Below, in pieces: positions 1-5,014 of a stretch of DNA of 5,014 nt (positions within the stretch are counted from its first letter, which is position 1; the number at the start of each line of letters is the position of its first letter). This stretch comes from Azonexus sp. (GTDB lineage Bacteria > Pseudomonadota > Gammaproteobacteria > Burkholderiales > Rhodocyclaceae), in the NCBI GenBank assembly GCA_023150195.1, contig JAKLLI010000164.1, forward strand, positions 1 to 5,014, written 5' to 3'. Under the pieces are notes generated by a model. The model saw nothing but the letters and a program-made list of their open reading frames with translations. It had not been told where the DNA came from and did no database searches. The translations under genes and the position numbers were made by a program.

Positions 1-1
1 T

Positions 2-745
2 GACCTCGACGATCCGCGCAGCCTGAAGCGTTTGCGGGGGCTAGCCGAGGTCATCCAGCATCTGGCGCCACCGGCTGGAGAAGGGTCGCGCGATCTGCGT
101 ACCCGTCGCCTGCTGGCCGCCCTGAGCAAGGGCGAAAGTCTAGCACGCTGCCTGATTTACGTAAGCACGACAGGGGTTTACGGCGATTGTGCCGGCGCGC
201 AAATCGACGAGACACGCGCCCTCAATCCCGAGAGTGCCCGTGCCCGGCGCCGGGTCGATGCGGAGCAGGCGCTGCGTGACTGGGGCGGGCGAAACGGCGT
301 ACGTATCTGCATCTTGCGTGCGCCCGGCATTTACGCCGATGATCGCCTGCCATTGAGCCGTCTTGAAAATCGCCTGCCGGCGCTGGTCGACCGTGACGAT
401 GTGTTCACCAACCACATTCATGCCGACGATCTGGCGCGGGCCTGTCTCGCCGCCGTCCGCCACGGGCAGGCCAACCGGGTGGTCAACGCAGTGGATGACT
501 CGGACCTCAAGATGGCCGAGTATTTTGATCGGGTGGCCGATGCGTTCACGCTACCCCGTCCGCCCCGCCTGACCCGCGATGAACTTGCGCAGCAGGTATC
601 GCCGCTGCAAATGTCCTTCATGCGCGAATCGCGCCGTATCGGCAACCGCCGCCTCAAGCAGGAATTGAAACTGCGCCTCGATTACCCGACGGTGGATGCC
701 GGGATCGCCGACGCGCTCACAAGGAGAAACGCATGCTCGTCGTAA
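2..745 (+). CDS. Atypical SDR / NAD-dependent epimerase-dehydratase family protein (YeeZ-like), 5' partial
   Basis: The frame is open from the first full codon at base 2 with no stop, so the start lies upstream; 247 residues are visible. E. coli YeeZ-type proteins are about 275 residues, so the missing part should hold the N-terminal glycine-rich Rossmann motif. Visible landmarks are a beta-strand followed by STTGVYG (bases 164-184), then IDET, and later a LRAPGIY segment and an HADDLARA segment, both typical of the epimerase-like atypical SDR family. The usual YxxxK active-site helix is replaced by an arginine-rich stretch (ARARRRVDAE), so a standard SDR Tyr/Lys pair is not obvious. Substrate and reaction are unknown. 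TTG at 32 is an internal codon, not a supported start, because coding character continues upstream. The 3' end overlaps hemJ by 13 bases, suggesting co-transcription. Family assignment is fairly sure; function is not. Confidence 0.85.
   Translation, partial: DLDDPRSLKRLRGLAEVIQHLAPPAGEGSRDLRTRRLLAALSKGESLARCLIYVSTTGVYGDCAGAQIDETRALNPESARARRRVDAEQALRDWGGRNGVRICILRAPGIYADDRLPLSRLENRLPALVDRDDVFTNHIHADDLARACLAAVRHGQANRVVNAVDDSDLKMAEYFDRVADAFTLPRPPRLTRDELAQQVSPLQMSFMRESRRIGNRRLKQELKLRLDYPTVDAGIADALTRRNACSS
721..726 (+). promoter_or_regulatory. Ribosome binding site for hemJ
   Basis: AAGGAG lies six bases before the ATG at 733. It sits inside the last codons of the upstream SDR gene and fixes the hemJ start, giving a 13-base out-of-frame overlap between the two genes. 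Confidence 0.8.
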
Positions 746-1149
746 AGACGCTACATATCTGGATGGTGATTTCGTGGTTTGCCGGCCTGTTTTACCTGCC
801 ACGCATTTTCGTGAATCTGGCGATGGTGCCTGCGGACAGTATCGCCGAGCGTGACCGCTTGTTGCTGATGGCGCGCAAGCTCTACAAGTTCATGACCCCG
901 CTCGGGGTGCTGGCGATCGCCTTTGGCCTGTGGCTGTGGTTTGGCTATGGCTTTGGCGGTGGCTGGCTGCATGCCAAAACCACACTGGTGGCTGGTTTGG
1001 CCGTCTATCACGGGTATTGCGGTCGACTCCTGAAAAGTTTCGAAAATGGCGCCAATACCCAGTCTCACGTCTGGTTCCGTTTTTTCAACGAAATCCCGGT
1101 GATCGTGCTGTTGATCGTCCTCTTCCTCGTTGTTCTCAAGCCTTTCTGA
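733..1149 (+). CDS. hemJ: HemJ-type protoporphyrinogen IX oxidase (CopD/UPF0093 family membrane protein)
   Basis: This 138-residue protein matches the usual length of HemJ, the integral membrane enzyme that oxidises protoporphyrinogen IX to protoporphyrin IX in heme synthesis in many Gram-negatives lacking HemG or HemY. Hallmarks are the N-terminal His8 in the first membrane helix, the WFAGLFYLPR motif at residues 15-24, Lys82 in HAKTTLV, YHGY at 92-95, and the C-terminal NEIPV (119-123) with a final VLKPF. Four hydrophobic segments are visible, at roughly 6-30, 54-73, 80-98 and 121-135. The start at 733 is backed by AAGGAG six bases upstream. The gene overlaps the preceding SDR gene and is followed after one base by the rRNA methyltransferase, so the three probably form an operon. 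The family also contains proteins annotated only as CopD-like; the HemJ function is inferred from motifs. Confidence 0.87.
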   Translation: MLVVKTLHIWMVISWFAGLFYLPRIFVNLAMVPADSIAERDRLLLMARKLYKFMTPLGVLAIAFGLWLWFGYGFGGGWLHAKTTLVAGLAVYHGYCGRLLKSFENGANTQSHVWFRFFNEIPVIVLLIVLFLVVLKPF

Positions 1150-1150
1150 C

Positions 1151-2293
1151 ATGAACACTTATTTTGCGATTTGCCCGCGTGGGCTGGAAACCCTGTTGCT
1201 CGACGAGTTGCGCTCAGTCGGTGCCGAAGACCTCAAGCCGACCCACGGCGGCGTGCATTTTTCCGGTGACTGGTCGGTGTGTTACCGCGCCAATCTGGAG
1301 TCGCGGATCGCGACCCGGATTCTCTGGCACATCGTCACCGGCCCCTACCAGAAGGAAGACGACATCTACCGGCTGGCGGTGCGTCAGTTGTGGCCCAATC
1401 ACTTTGCCGTGTCGCGCACCCTGCGGGTGGTGACGACGGCGATCAAATGTCCGCTCAAGTCGCTCGATTTCGTCACCCTGCGCGTCAAGGATGCCGTGTG
1501 CGACCGTTTCCGCGAGGATTTGGGCGAGCGCCCGAATATCGACACGCGCAATCCGGATGTCAGCGTGCACGTGTTTCTCACCGACACCATGTGCACCCTG
1601 TATCTGGACACCTCCGGTCAACCGCTGTGGCAACGCGGTTTCCGCAAGGCCAGCGTGGAAGCGCCGCTCAAGGAAAATCTGGCCGCCGGGATTCTCAAGC
1701 TGTCCGGCTGGGAACCCGGCATGCCATTGATAGACCCGATGTGCGGCAGCGGCACTTTCCTGCTGGAAGCCGTGCAGATGGCGCTGGATCGTGCGCCGGG
1801 TCTGGATCGTGGCTTTGCCTTCGAGTTGCTGAAAAAGTTCGAGGCGCTCACCTGGGCGAACATTCGCGCCGCCGCAGAGGCCCGTGTAAAGCCTGCCGAA
1901 CGCATGGACATTCGCGGCTGGGACATCGACGACCGTGCCGTGCGTGCCACCCGGCGCAATTTGCAGGAAGCCGGTTTTGGCAACGTGGTCACGGTCGACC
2001 AGGGGGATTTGCTGGAAATCGCCCCGCTGAACGAAAGCGGCGTGCTGGTCACCAACCCGCCCTACGGCGAACGCATCGGTGAACAGGACGACCTGGCGCG
2101 CTTTTATCCGCAGCTGGGCAGCGCGCTCAAGCGCCATTGGGCCGGTTGGAACTGCTTTTTCTACACCGCGGATCTGCGCCTGCCCAAGCTGGTGGGCTTG
2201 AAGCCCAGTCGCAAGACCCCGCTGTTTAACGGGCCGCTGGAATGCCGCCTGTTTGAAATCCGCATGGTGGCAGGCAGCAACCGCAAGTCCTGA
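1151..2293 (+). CDS. rlmL: THUMP-domain 23S rRNA guanine-N2 methyltransferase (RlmL-like, stand-alone)
   Basis: This 380-residue cytoplasmic, SAM-dependent RNA methyltransferase is related to the N-terminal half of E. coli RlmKL, which makes m2G2445 in 23S rRNA. An N-terminal ferredoxin-like plus THUMP RNA-binding region spans about residues 1-160 and ends in the typical LDTSGQPLWQRGFR. The Rossmann methyltransferase domain begins near KENLA (174-178). It carries the SAM-binding motif DPMCGSGTF (195-203), an acidic WDID (257-260), DQGD (283-286), and the catalytic NPPYGER (302-308), the motif of exocyclic-amine guanine methylation. ATG at 1151 is preferred over the in-frame ATG at 1130, because the protein then begins MNTYFAICPRG as in the family and leaves a one-base gap after hemJ. 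No clear Shine-Dalgarno precedes it, so reinitiation after hemJ is likely. The RlmK half is absent, as in many non-enterobacterial homologues. The exact target nucleotide is inferred. Confidence 0.9.
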   Translation: MNTYFAICPRGLETLLLDELRSVGAEDLKPTHGGVHFSGDWSVCYRANLESRIATRILWHIVTGPYQKEDDIYRLAVRQLWPNHFAVSRTLRVVTTAIKCPLKSLDFVTLRVKDAVCDRFREDLGERPNIDTRNPDVSVHVFLTDTMCTLYLDTSGQPLWQRGFRKASVEAPLKENLAAGILKLSGWEPGMPLIDPMCGSGTFLLEAVQMALDRAPGLDRGFAFELLKKFEALTWANIRAAAEARVKPAERMDIRGWDIDDRAVRATRRNLQEAGFGNVVTVDQGDLLEIAPLNESGVLVTNPPYGERIGEQDDLARFYPQLGSALKRHWAGWNCFFYTADLRLPKLVGLKPSRKTPLFNGPLECRLFEIRMVAGSNRKS

Positions 2294-2310
2294 TTGCTGC
2301 AATGCAGCAG
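2294..2310 (+). terminator. Short hairpin just after rlmL stop, weak terminator candidate
   Basis: TGCTGC (2295-2300) and GCAGCA (2304-2309) pair perfectly around an AAT loop, with a possible extra T-G wobble. It starts directly after the TGA of the methyltransferase gene. No T-tract follows at once; the nearest is TTTT at 2335-2338. It could be a processing or pausing hairpin, or chance. Confidence 0.25.
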
Positions 2311-2384
2311 GCATGGCGATTTGATCCTGCTCAGTTTTCCCCGCAGAATGCTGTGCGATCATTTTCGACGCCCATAATAATTTC

Positions 2385-2389
2385 AGGAG
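2385..2389 (+). promoter_or_regulatory. Ribosome binding site for the CoA-transferase gene
   Basis: AGGAG lies six bases before ATG 2396. It supports that start over the later in-frame ATG at 2429 (residue 12). Confidence 0.75.
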
Positions 2390-2395
2390 AACCGT

Positions 2396-3691
2396 ATGTC
2401 CGCGCAAGCCCAGTATCAGCAGAAACGCATGTCCGCCGCCGAAGCCATTCGGGTGGTTCAGAATGGCGACACCATTATCGTGCCGACCGCCGTGGGCGAA
2501 CCGCCCGCGCTGCTGACCGCCTTGTCGGATGCTCGTTGCGATTTCCACAACGTGCAGATTTCGCAAATCCTGCCGGTGCGCAAATACGCGTATTTCGATC
2601 CGGATACGGTGGACCACGTCCGTCACACCGCCTATTTTTACAGCGGTGCCTCCCGTCCCGGCGGGCATGAAGGCTGGATCGATTTCATTCCGGCCTACTT
2701 CTCCGAATTGCCCATCCTGTTGCGCCGGGGCCTCCTGCCCTCGGAAGTGGTGTTCTCCATGGCCTCGCCGATGGATGAGCATGGCTATTTCTCGCTGGCG
2801 CTGGCCGCCGACTACACCATGGCCGCCATCGAAAAGGCCCGTGCCGTGGTGCTGGAAGTGAACCCCAACGTGCCGTTCGCCAACGGCGGCTGCCAGATTC
2901 ACATTTCACAGGTGACGGCCCTGTGCGAAAGCGACGACGCGATTCTGGAAGTCGGGCTGCCGAAAATCGGGCCGGTACAGGAAGCCATCGGCAAATACGT
3001 GGCCGACATGATTCCCGACGGCGCCACGCTGCAGATTGGTTACGGCGGCATCCCTGATGCCGTGGTGATGCAACTCACCGACAAAAAGGATCTGGGCATT
3101 CATACCGAAATGGTCGGTGACGGCATCATGAGTCTGGTGGAAGCCGGCGTGGTGACCAATCGCCGCAAAAATCTGCATCCGGGCAAAATGCTGGCGACTT
3201 TCGCGCTGGGTTCCAAAAAGCTTTATCAGTTCATGCATCGCAATCCGGCGCTGGAAATGCACGCGGTTGACTACACCAATGACCCGTATATCGCGGGCCA
3301 GAACGACAACCTGCACGCCATCAACGCCACCATGCAGATCGACTTCATGGGCCAGTGCGGTTCCGAAAGCCTGGGCTTCAAGCCCTACTCAGGTACCGGC
3401 GGGCAGGCAGATTTCGTGCGCGCCGCCAATCGTTCCAATGGGGGCAAGGCCTTCATCGTGCTGCCGTCGACCGCCAAGGACGACACCATTTCGCGCATTG
3501 TGCCGACCCTGACACCGGGGACGCATGTCACCACCAGCAAGAACGACATCAACTACGTGGTGACGGAATTTGGCGTAGCCCAATTGCGGGGCAAAACTGC
3601 CCGCCAGCGCTGCGAAGCGCTGATCGCCATTGCCCACCCGGATTTCCGGGGCGAACTGCGCGAAGCCGCACGCAAGATGAAGCTGCTCTGA
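2396..3691 (+). CDS. Acetyl-CoA hydrolase / 4-hydroxybutyrate CoA-transferase family protein
   Basis: This 431-residue protein has the full length of the family I CoA-transferases related to 4-hydroxybutyrate CoA-transferase (AbfT/Cat2) and butyryl-CoA:acetate CoA-transferase. These enzymes move CoA between an acyl-CoA and a free carboxylate through a glutamyl-CoA intermediate. The key glutamate is Glu238 in GIHTEM, the same number I recall for the catalytic residue of the Clostridium aminobutyricum enzyme. It is preceded by the conserved LQIGYGGIPDAV. The glycine-rich CoA-contact motif GTGGQADF is at 333-340, and the C-terminal domain keeps TEFGVAQLRGKT and AHPDFR. All expected landmarks are intact, so it should be active. 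The acyl substrate cannot be told from sequence; acetate or propionate overflow, or 4-hydroxybutyrate use, are options. About 100 bases upstream and 86 downstream suggest a single-gene unit, with no catabolic partner gene in the window. Confidence 0.9.
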   Translation: MSAQAQYQQKRMSAAEAIRVVQNGDTIIVPTAVGEPPALLTALSDARCDFHNVQISQILPVRKYAYFDPDTVDHVRHTAYFYSGASRPGGHEGWIDFIPAYFSELPILLRRGLLPSEVVFSMASPMDEHGYFSLALAADYTMAAIEKARAVVLEVNPNVPFANGGCQIHISQVTALCESDDAILEVGLPKIGPVQEAIGKYVADMIPDGATLQIGYGGIPDAVVMQLTDKKDLGIHTEMVGDGIMSLVEAGVVTNRRKNLHPGKMLATFALGSKKLYQFMHRNPALEMHAVDYTNDPYIAGQNDNLHAINATMQIDFMGQCGSESLGFKPYSGTGGQADFVRAANRSNGGKAFIVLPSTAKDDTISRIVPTLTPGTHVTTSKNDINYVVTEFGVAQLRGKTARQRCEALIAIAHPDFRGELREAARKMKLL

Positions 3692-3714
3692 TCGCGGCTT
3701 ACAAACTGTAGCAA

Positions 3715-3738
3715 TTCCGCTTCGCCGGGCGGCGGGAA
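3715..3738 (+). terminator. Imperfect GC-rich hairpin after the CoA-transferase gene
   Basis: CGCC (3723-3726) pairs with GGCG (3731-3734) around GGGC. The outer TTCC (3715-3718) pairs with GGAA (3735-3738), leaving a four-base bulge (3719-3722) on the left arm. It lies 23 bases past the stop codon in the only gap between this gene and the envelope pair. There is no T-tract, so an intrinsic terminator is only weakly supported. Confidence 0.2.
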
Positions 3739-3764
3739 AGTGGTTATCGTGATATCGACGATTC

Positions 3765-3770
3765 AAGGAG
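3765..3770 (+). promoter_or_regulatory. Ribosome binding site for the exported Pro-rich protein
   Basis: AAGGAG lies seven bases before ATG 3778 and decides that start. Confidence 0.8.
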
Positions 3771-3777
3771 TCTTGCG

Positions 3778-4149
3778 ATGAAAACTTTCCGCCGCCTGCT
3801 CGCCCTCGGGCTTGCCGCGTGCCTCATGTTTGCGGGGAACAACGCCTGGGCGCATCGACCCCGCGTTGGGGTTGGTGTCGTTGTCGGGCCGGTGTTTGCG
3901 CCGGCACCCATCTGGTATCCCTCGCCCTGGTACTACCCGCCGCCCGTTGTGGTCGTACCCGCGCCGCCACCCGCACCACCGCCGGTGTATGTGGAACAAC
4001 AACCGGCACCGGCCAACGCCGAGCCTGCTGCTCAGGCTTACTGGTATTACTGCGCCAGCGCCAAGGGCTATTACCCCTATGTCAAAACCTGTCCGGAAGC
4101 CTGGGAGCGTGTGCTTCCGCTGCCGGAAAGCGAGGTCGGAAAGCCATGA
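3778..4149 (+). CDS. Exported Pro/Tyr/Trp-rich small protein of unknown function
   Basis: This is a 123-residue precursor. Residues 1-25 look like a Sec signal peptide: KTFRR basic start, hydrophobic LLALGLAACLMFAG, and an AWA cleavage site before His26. An LAAC motif ending at Cys15 also resembles a lipobox, but the hydrophobic stretch before it is short, so cleavage at AWA is preferred. The middle (about 38-78) is rich in Pro, Val, Tyr and Trp (WYPSPWYYPPP, then PAPPPAPPP) and is probably extended and unstructured. The C-terminal part (88-114) has the pattern YWYYC, then GYYPYVKTCPEAWERV. I recall this Cys-13-Cys motif as recurring at the ends of short secreted proteobacterial proteins; Cys92 and Cys105 could form a disulfide. 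It has a strong ribosome site and overlaps the next gene by ATGA, so the two are probably translated together. The function is unrecognised; periplasm or envelope location is inferred. Confidence 0.8.
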   Translation: MKTFRRLLALGLAACLMFAGNNAWAHRPRVGVGVVVGPVFAPAPIWYPSPWYYPPPVVVVPAPPPAPPPVYVEQQPAPANAEPAAQAYWYYCASAKGYYPYVKTCPEAWERVLPLPESEVGKP

Positions 4150-4673
4150 AGACACAATATCTCATTACCGTTTTACCCGCCTTGGCTGTGTTGACCGCGT
4201 GCACCAGCATTCCCACCGGGCCGAGTGTGATGGTCCTGCCGGGCACCGGGCAAAGCATTGAGCAATTCCGCGCCGATGAGGCGTGGTGCAAAGAGGATGC
4301 TTTCCGCCAGATTGGTGGCCGCTCCGCCGAGCAGGCTCAGCGTGACTCGGCGATGACCAGCGCCGCCGTGGCTACCGCCGTGGGGGCGCTGGCCGGTGCT
4401 GCAATTGGCGGTGACAGCCGGGGTGCAGCCGTTGGCGCCGGTGTCGGGCTGATTGCTGGCAGTACCTCGGGCAGCGACGCCGCTCGACGTTCCGAAATCG
4501 GGACGCAGCGCCAATACGACAACGCCTACATCCAGTGCATGTACGCCAAGGGCCATCGGGTCCCCGTCTCCGGTAATCTGGTCTCCAGCCGGGCGCCGGT
4601 CCGTGCCGCGGACGCCGCCATTCCCCCGCCGCCTCCCGGCAAGCCGCCGGCACCGCCGGCGGGTGTGCGCTGA
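4146..4673 (+). CDS. Glycine-zipper lipoprotein of unknown function
   Basis: This is a 175-residue precursor with a lipoprotein signal ending LTAC, the lipidated Cys being residue 19. Residues 36-55 carry a QFRADEAWC segment. Residues 79-109 form a two-part glycine zipper, VGALAGAAIGG then GAAVGAGVGLIAG, split by DSRG, a pattern able to form a helical hairpin in or on a membrane. After it comes YDNAYIQCMYAKGHRVPV (124-141), as in proteins annotated glycine zipper family. Cys48 and Cys131 flank the zipper and may pair. The tail is Pro-rich (PPPPPGKPPAPP), echoing the proline-rich upstream partner. The open frame extends upstream to 3819, but the true start is ATG 4146: it gives the lipobox at the right distance, shares ATGA with the previous stop, and has GAGG at 4132-4135 and GGA at 4138-4140 ahead. 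An outer-membrane lipoprotein is inferred; the function is unknown. Confidence 0.85.
   Translation: MKTQYLITVLPALAVLTACTSIPTGPSVMVLPGTGQSIEQFRADEAWCKEDAFRQIGGRSAEQAQRDSAMTSAAVATAVGALAGAAIGGDSRGAAVGAGVGLIAGSTSGSDAARRSEIGTQRQYDNAYIQCMYAKGHRVPVSGNLVSSRAPVRAADAAIPPPPPGKPPAPPAGVR
4644..4662 (+). repeat. Perfect 8-bp GC-only inverted repeat at the end of the lipoprotein gene
   Basis: CCGCCGGC (4644-4651) and GCCGGCGG (4655-4662) pair around an ACC loop, eight bases before the stop codon. It may be a by-product of the Pro-rich tail codons. As RNA it would be a very stable hairpin and could affect transcript end stability. No T-tract follows. Confidence 0.5.
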
Positions 4674-4700
4674 TCCGCGCTCGCAACGTTTGCTGAAATG

Positions 4701-4719
4701 GGTGCCCCAAGGGGGCATC
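4701..4719 (+). terminator. Hairpin 27 bases after the lipoprotein stop, terminator candidate without T-tract
   Basis: TGCCCC (4703-4708) pairs with GGGGCA (4712-4717) around AAG, extended by one G-T wobble and one G-C pair. Its place just after the envelope gene pair fits a transcript end, but the following bases (TCAGCCAG) contain no T-run. Factor-dependent ending or a 3'-protecting hairpin is as likely. Confidence 0.35.
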
Positions 4720-4757
4720 AGCCAGTAGCGCGTTGTGCTGCTGCGTCGGTCAACGCC

Positions 4758-4790
4758 AAAAAATCTTTGAAAAGCATGCGTGTCGCATGC
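4758..4790 (-). terminator. Terminator-like hairpin plus T-tracts oriented on the minus strand
   Basis: GCATGCG (4774-4780) and CGCATGC (4784-4790) form a perfect 7-bp inverted repeat around TGT. To its left on the + strand are AAAA (4770-4773) and AAAAAA (4758-4763). Read on the minus strand this is a GC-rich stem followed at once by TTTT and, six bases later, TTTTTT, the order expected of an intrinsic terminator for leftward transcription. Nothing T-rich follows on the + strand. No confident minus-strand gene is in the window to use it. It could instead be a protein-binding dyad. Confidence 0.4.
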
Positions 4791-4864
4791 AACGGCGTGC
4801 TGCCAGTGCGAGCATGACGGGGGTGGATTGAGTCGCGTGTGCCTTACGGAAACAGGAGGGAATG

Positions 4865-4933
4865 ATGCTTATCGCTTACTGCAGCCCTTCATCGCCAGAC
4901 GCCAGAAATGCTGTTGTAATTCATATAAACTAA
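4865..4933 (+). CDS. Possible 22-residue small ORF behind a consensus Shine-Dalgarno
   Basis: AGGAGG at 4854-4859 lies five bases before ATG 4865, with a second in-frame ATG at 4862. The frame reads MLIAYCSPSSPDARN and onward to VVIHIN, and ends at TAA 4931-4933. It stops 27 bases before the next gene start at 4961. No family is recognised and the codon pattern is not informative at this length. It could be a leader peptide, a small protein, or chance; the ribosome site is the only real support. Confidence 0.2.
   Translation: MLIAYCSPSSPDARNAVVIHIN
4924..4929 (+). promoter_or_regulatory. Possible -10 element upstream of the 4961 gene
   Basis: TATAAA sits in an AT-richer patch of an otherwise GC-rich region, and would place a start site about 25 bases before ATG 4961. 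No good -35 box lies 16-18 bases upstream (bases near 4901 read GCCAGA), so this is a weak call. Confidence 0.2.
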
Positions 4934-4960
4934 GCCGAATCGTTCTAATGGGGGGCAGCG

Positions 4961-5014
4961 ATGATTGCAAAACTGTTTCGTGGATTGTTTTTGATCGTAC
5001 TGCTCGCCTTGCAA
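4961..5014 (+). CDS. Start of a membrane or exported protein, 3' partial
   Basis: The last 54 bases read MIAKLFRGLFLIVLLALQ without a stop and run off the window. Lys4 and Arg7 followed by an unbroken hydrophobic run look like a signal peptide or first membrane helix. A G-run with CAG (4950-4957) just upstream could serve as a modest ribosome site. The alternative ATG at 4948 in another frame gives a charged, unremarkable peptide and is less likely. The family cannot be named from 18 residues. A minus-strand frame is also open over the same bases, so the gene call is moderate. Confidence 0.5.
   Translation, partial: MIAKLFRGLFLIVLLALQ

Noticed and set aside
1130..1150. ATG at 1130 as the rlmL start
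   Set aside because: It would add seven non-conserved residues and overlap hemJ, whereas 1151 gives the N-terminus typical of the family.
2373..2378. CATAAT as a -10 box for the CoA-transferase gene
   Set aside because: It would start transcription at the Shine-Dalgarno itself, and no -35 match lies 16-18 bases upstream.
1214..2902. 562-residue open frame on the minus strand
   Set aside because: It lies opposite two confidently identified + strand genes and the gap between them, is rich in His, Gln, Arg and Gly as expected of an antisense shadow in GC-rich coding DNA, and shows no recognisable domain.
3819..4145. Upstream extension of the lipoprotein frame across the Pro-rich gene
   Set aside because: It is out of frame with a gene that has a signal peptide and a strong ribosome site, and the lipobox fits only a start at 4146.
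3751..4155. Minus-strand frames opposite the envelope genes
   Set aside because: They are low-complexity antisense products of Pro- and Gly-rich coding sequence with no supporting ribosome site or domain.
4889..5014. Minus-strand open frame entering from the right edge
   Set aside because: It has about 41 codons with no recognisable motif. The + strand frame at 4961 has a clear hydrophobic leader pattern, so the minus frame is kept only as an alternative linked to the terminator-like element.

Overview
The window reads as an ordinary, gene-dense stretch of a moderately GC-rich Gram-negative chromosome. A proteobacterium, most likely a betaproteobacterium, is inferred from three things. The HemJ-type CopD protein follows an NAD-dependent epimerase-like gene. 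RlmL occurs as a stand-alone protein, not as the RlmKL fusion of enterobacteria. There is also a lipoprotein with a Gram-negative style lipobox. All confident genes are on the + strand. No phage, transposon, CRISPR, tRNA or rRNA signal was seen.

Layout: (1) Positions 2-2293 form a tight three-gene block: a 5'-truncated atypical SDR/epimerase-like protein, a HemJ-type membrane protein whose start overlaps the previous gene by 13 bases, and a THUMP-domain 23S rRNA (guanine-N2) methyltransferase starting one base after hemJ stops. The spacing implies one transcript with translational coupling. (2) After a gap of about 100 bases, a monocistronic-looking gene (2396-3691) encodes a CoA-transferase of the acetyl-CoA hydrolase / 4-hydroxybutyrate CoA-transferase family. 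(3) Positions 3778-4673 hold two small envelope genes with an ATGA stop/start overlap: an exported Pro/Tyr/Trp-rich protein and a glycine-zipper lipoprotein. (4) Positions 4674-4960 have no confident gene, but contain several hairpins, a very short ORF behind a consensus Shine-Dalgarno, and a terminator-like structure oriented on the minus strand. (5) At 4961 a new + strand gene appears to begin with a hydrophobic N-terminal segment and runs off the window.

The parts serve different roles: heme biosynthesis and rRNA modification in the first block, acyl-CoA metabolism in the middle, and envelope proteins of unknown function afterwards. I see no convincing undescribed multi-gene system. The points most worth checking are the minus-strand terminator-like element in the 4674-4960 gap, the tiny ORF there, and the uncharacterised envelope gene pair.
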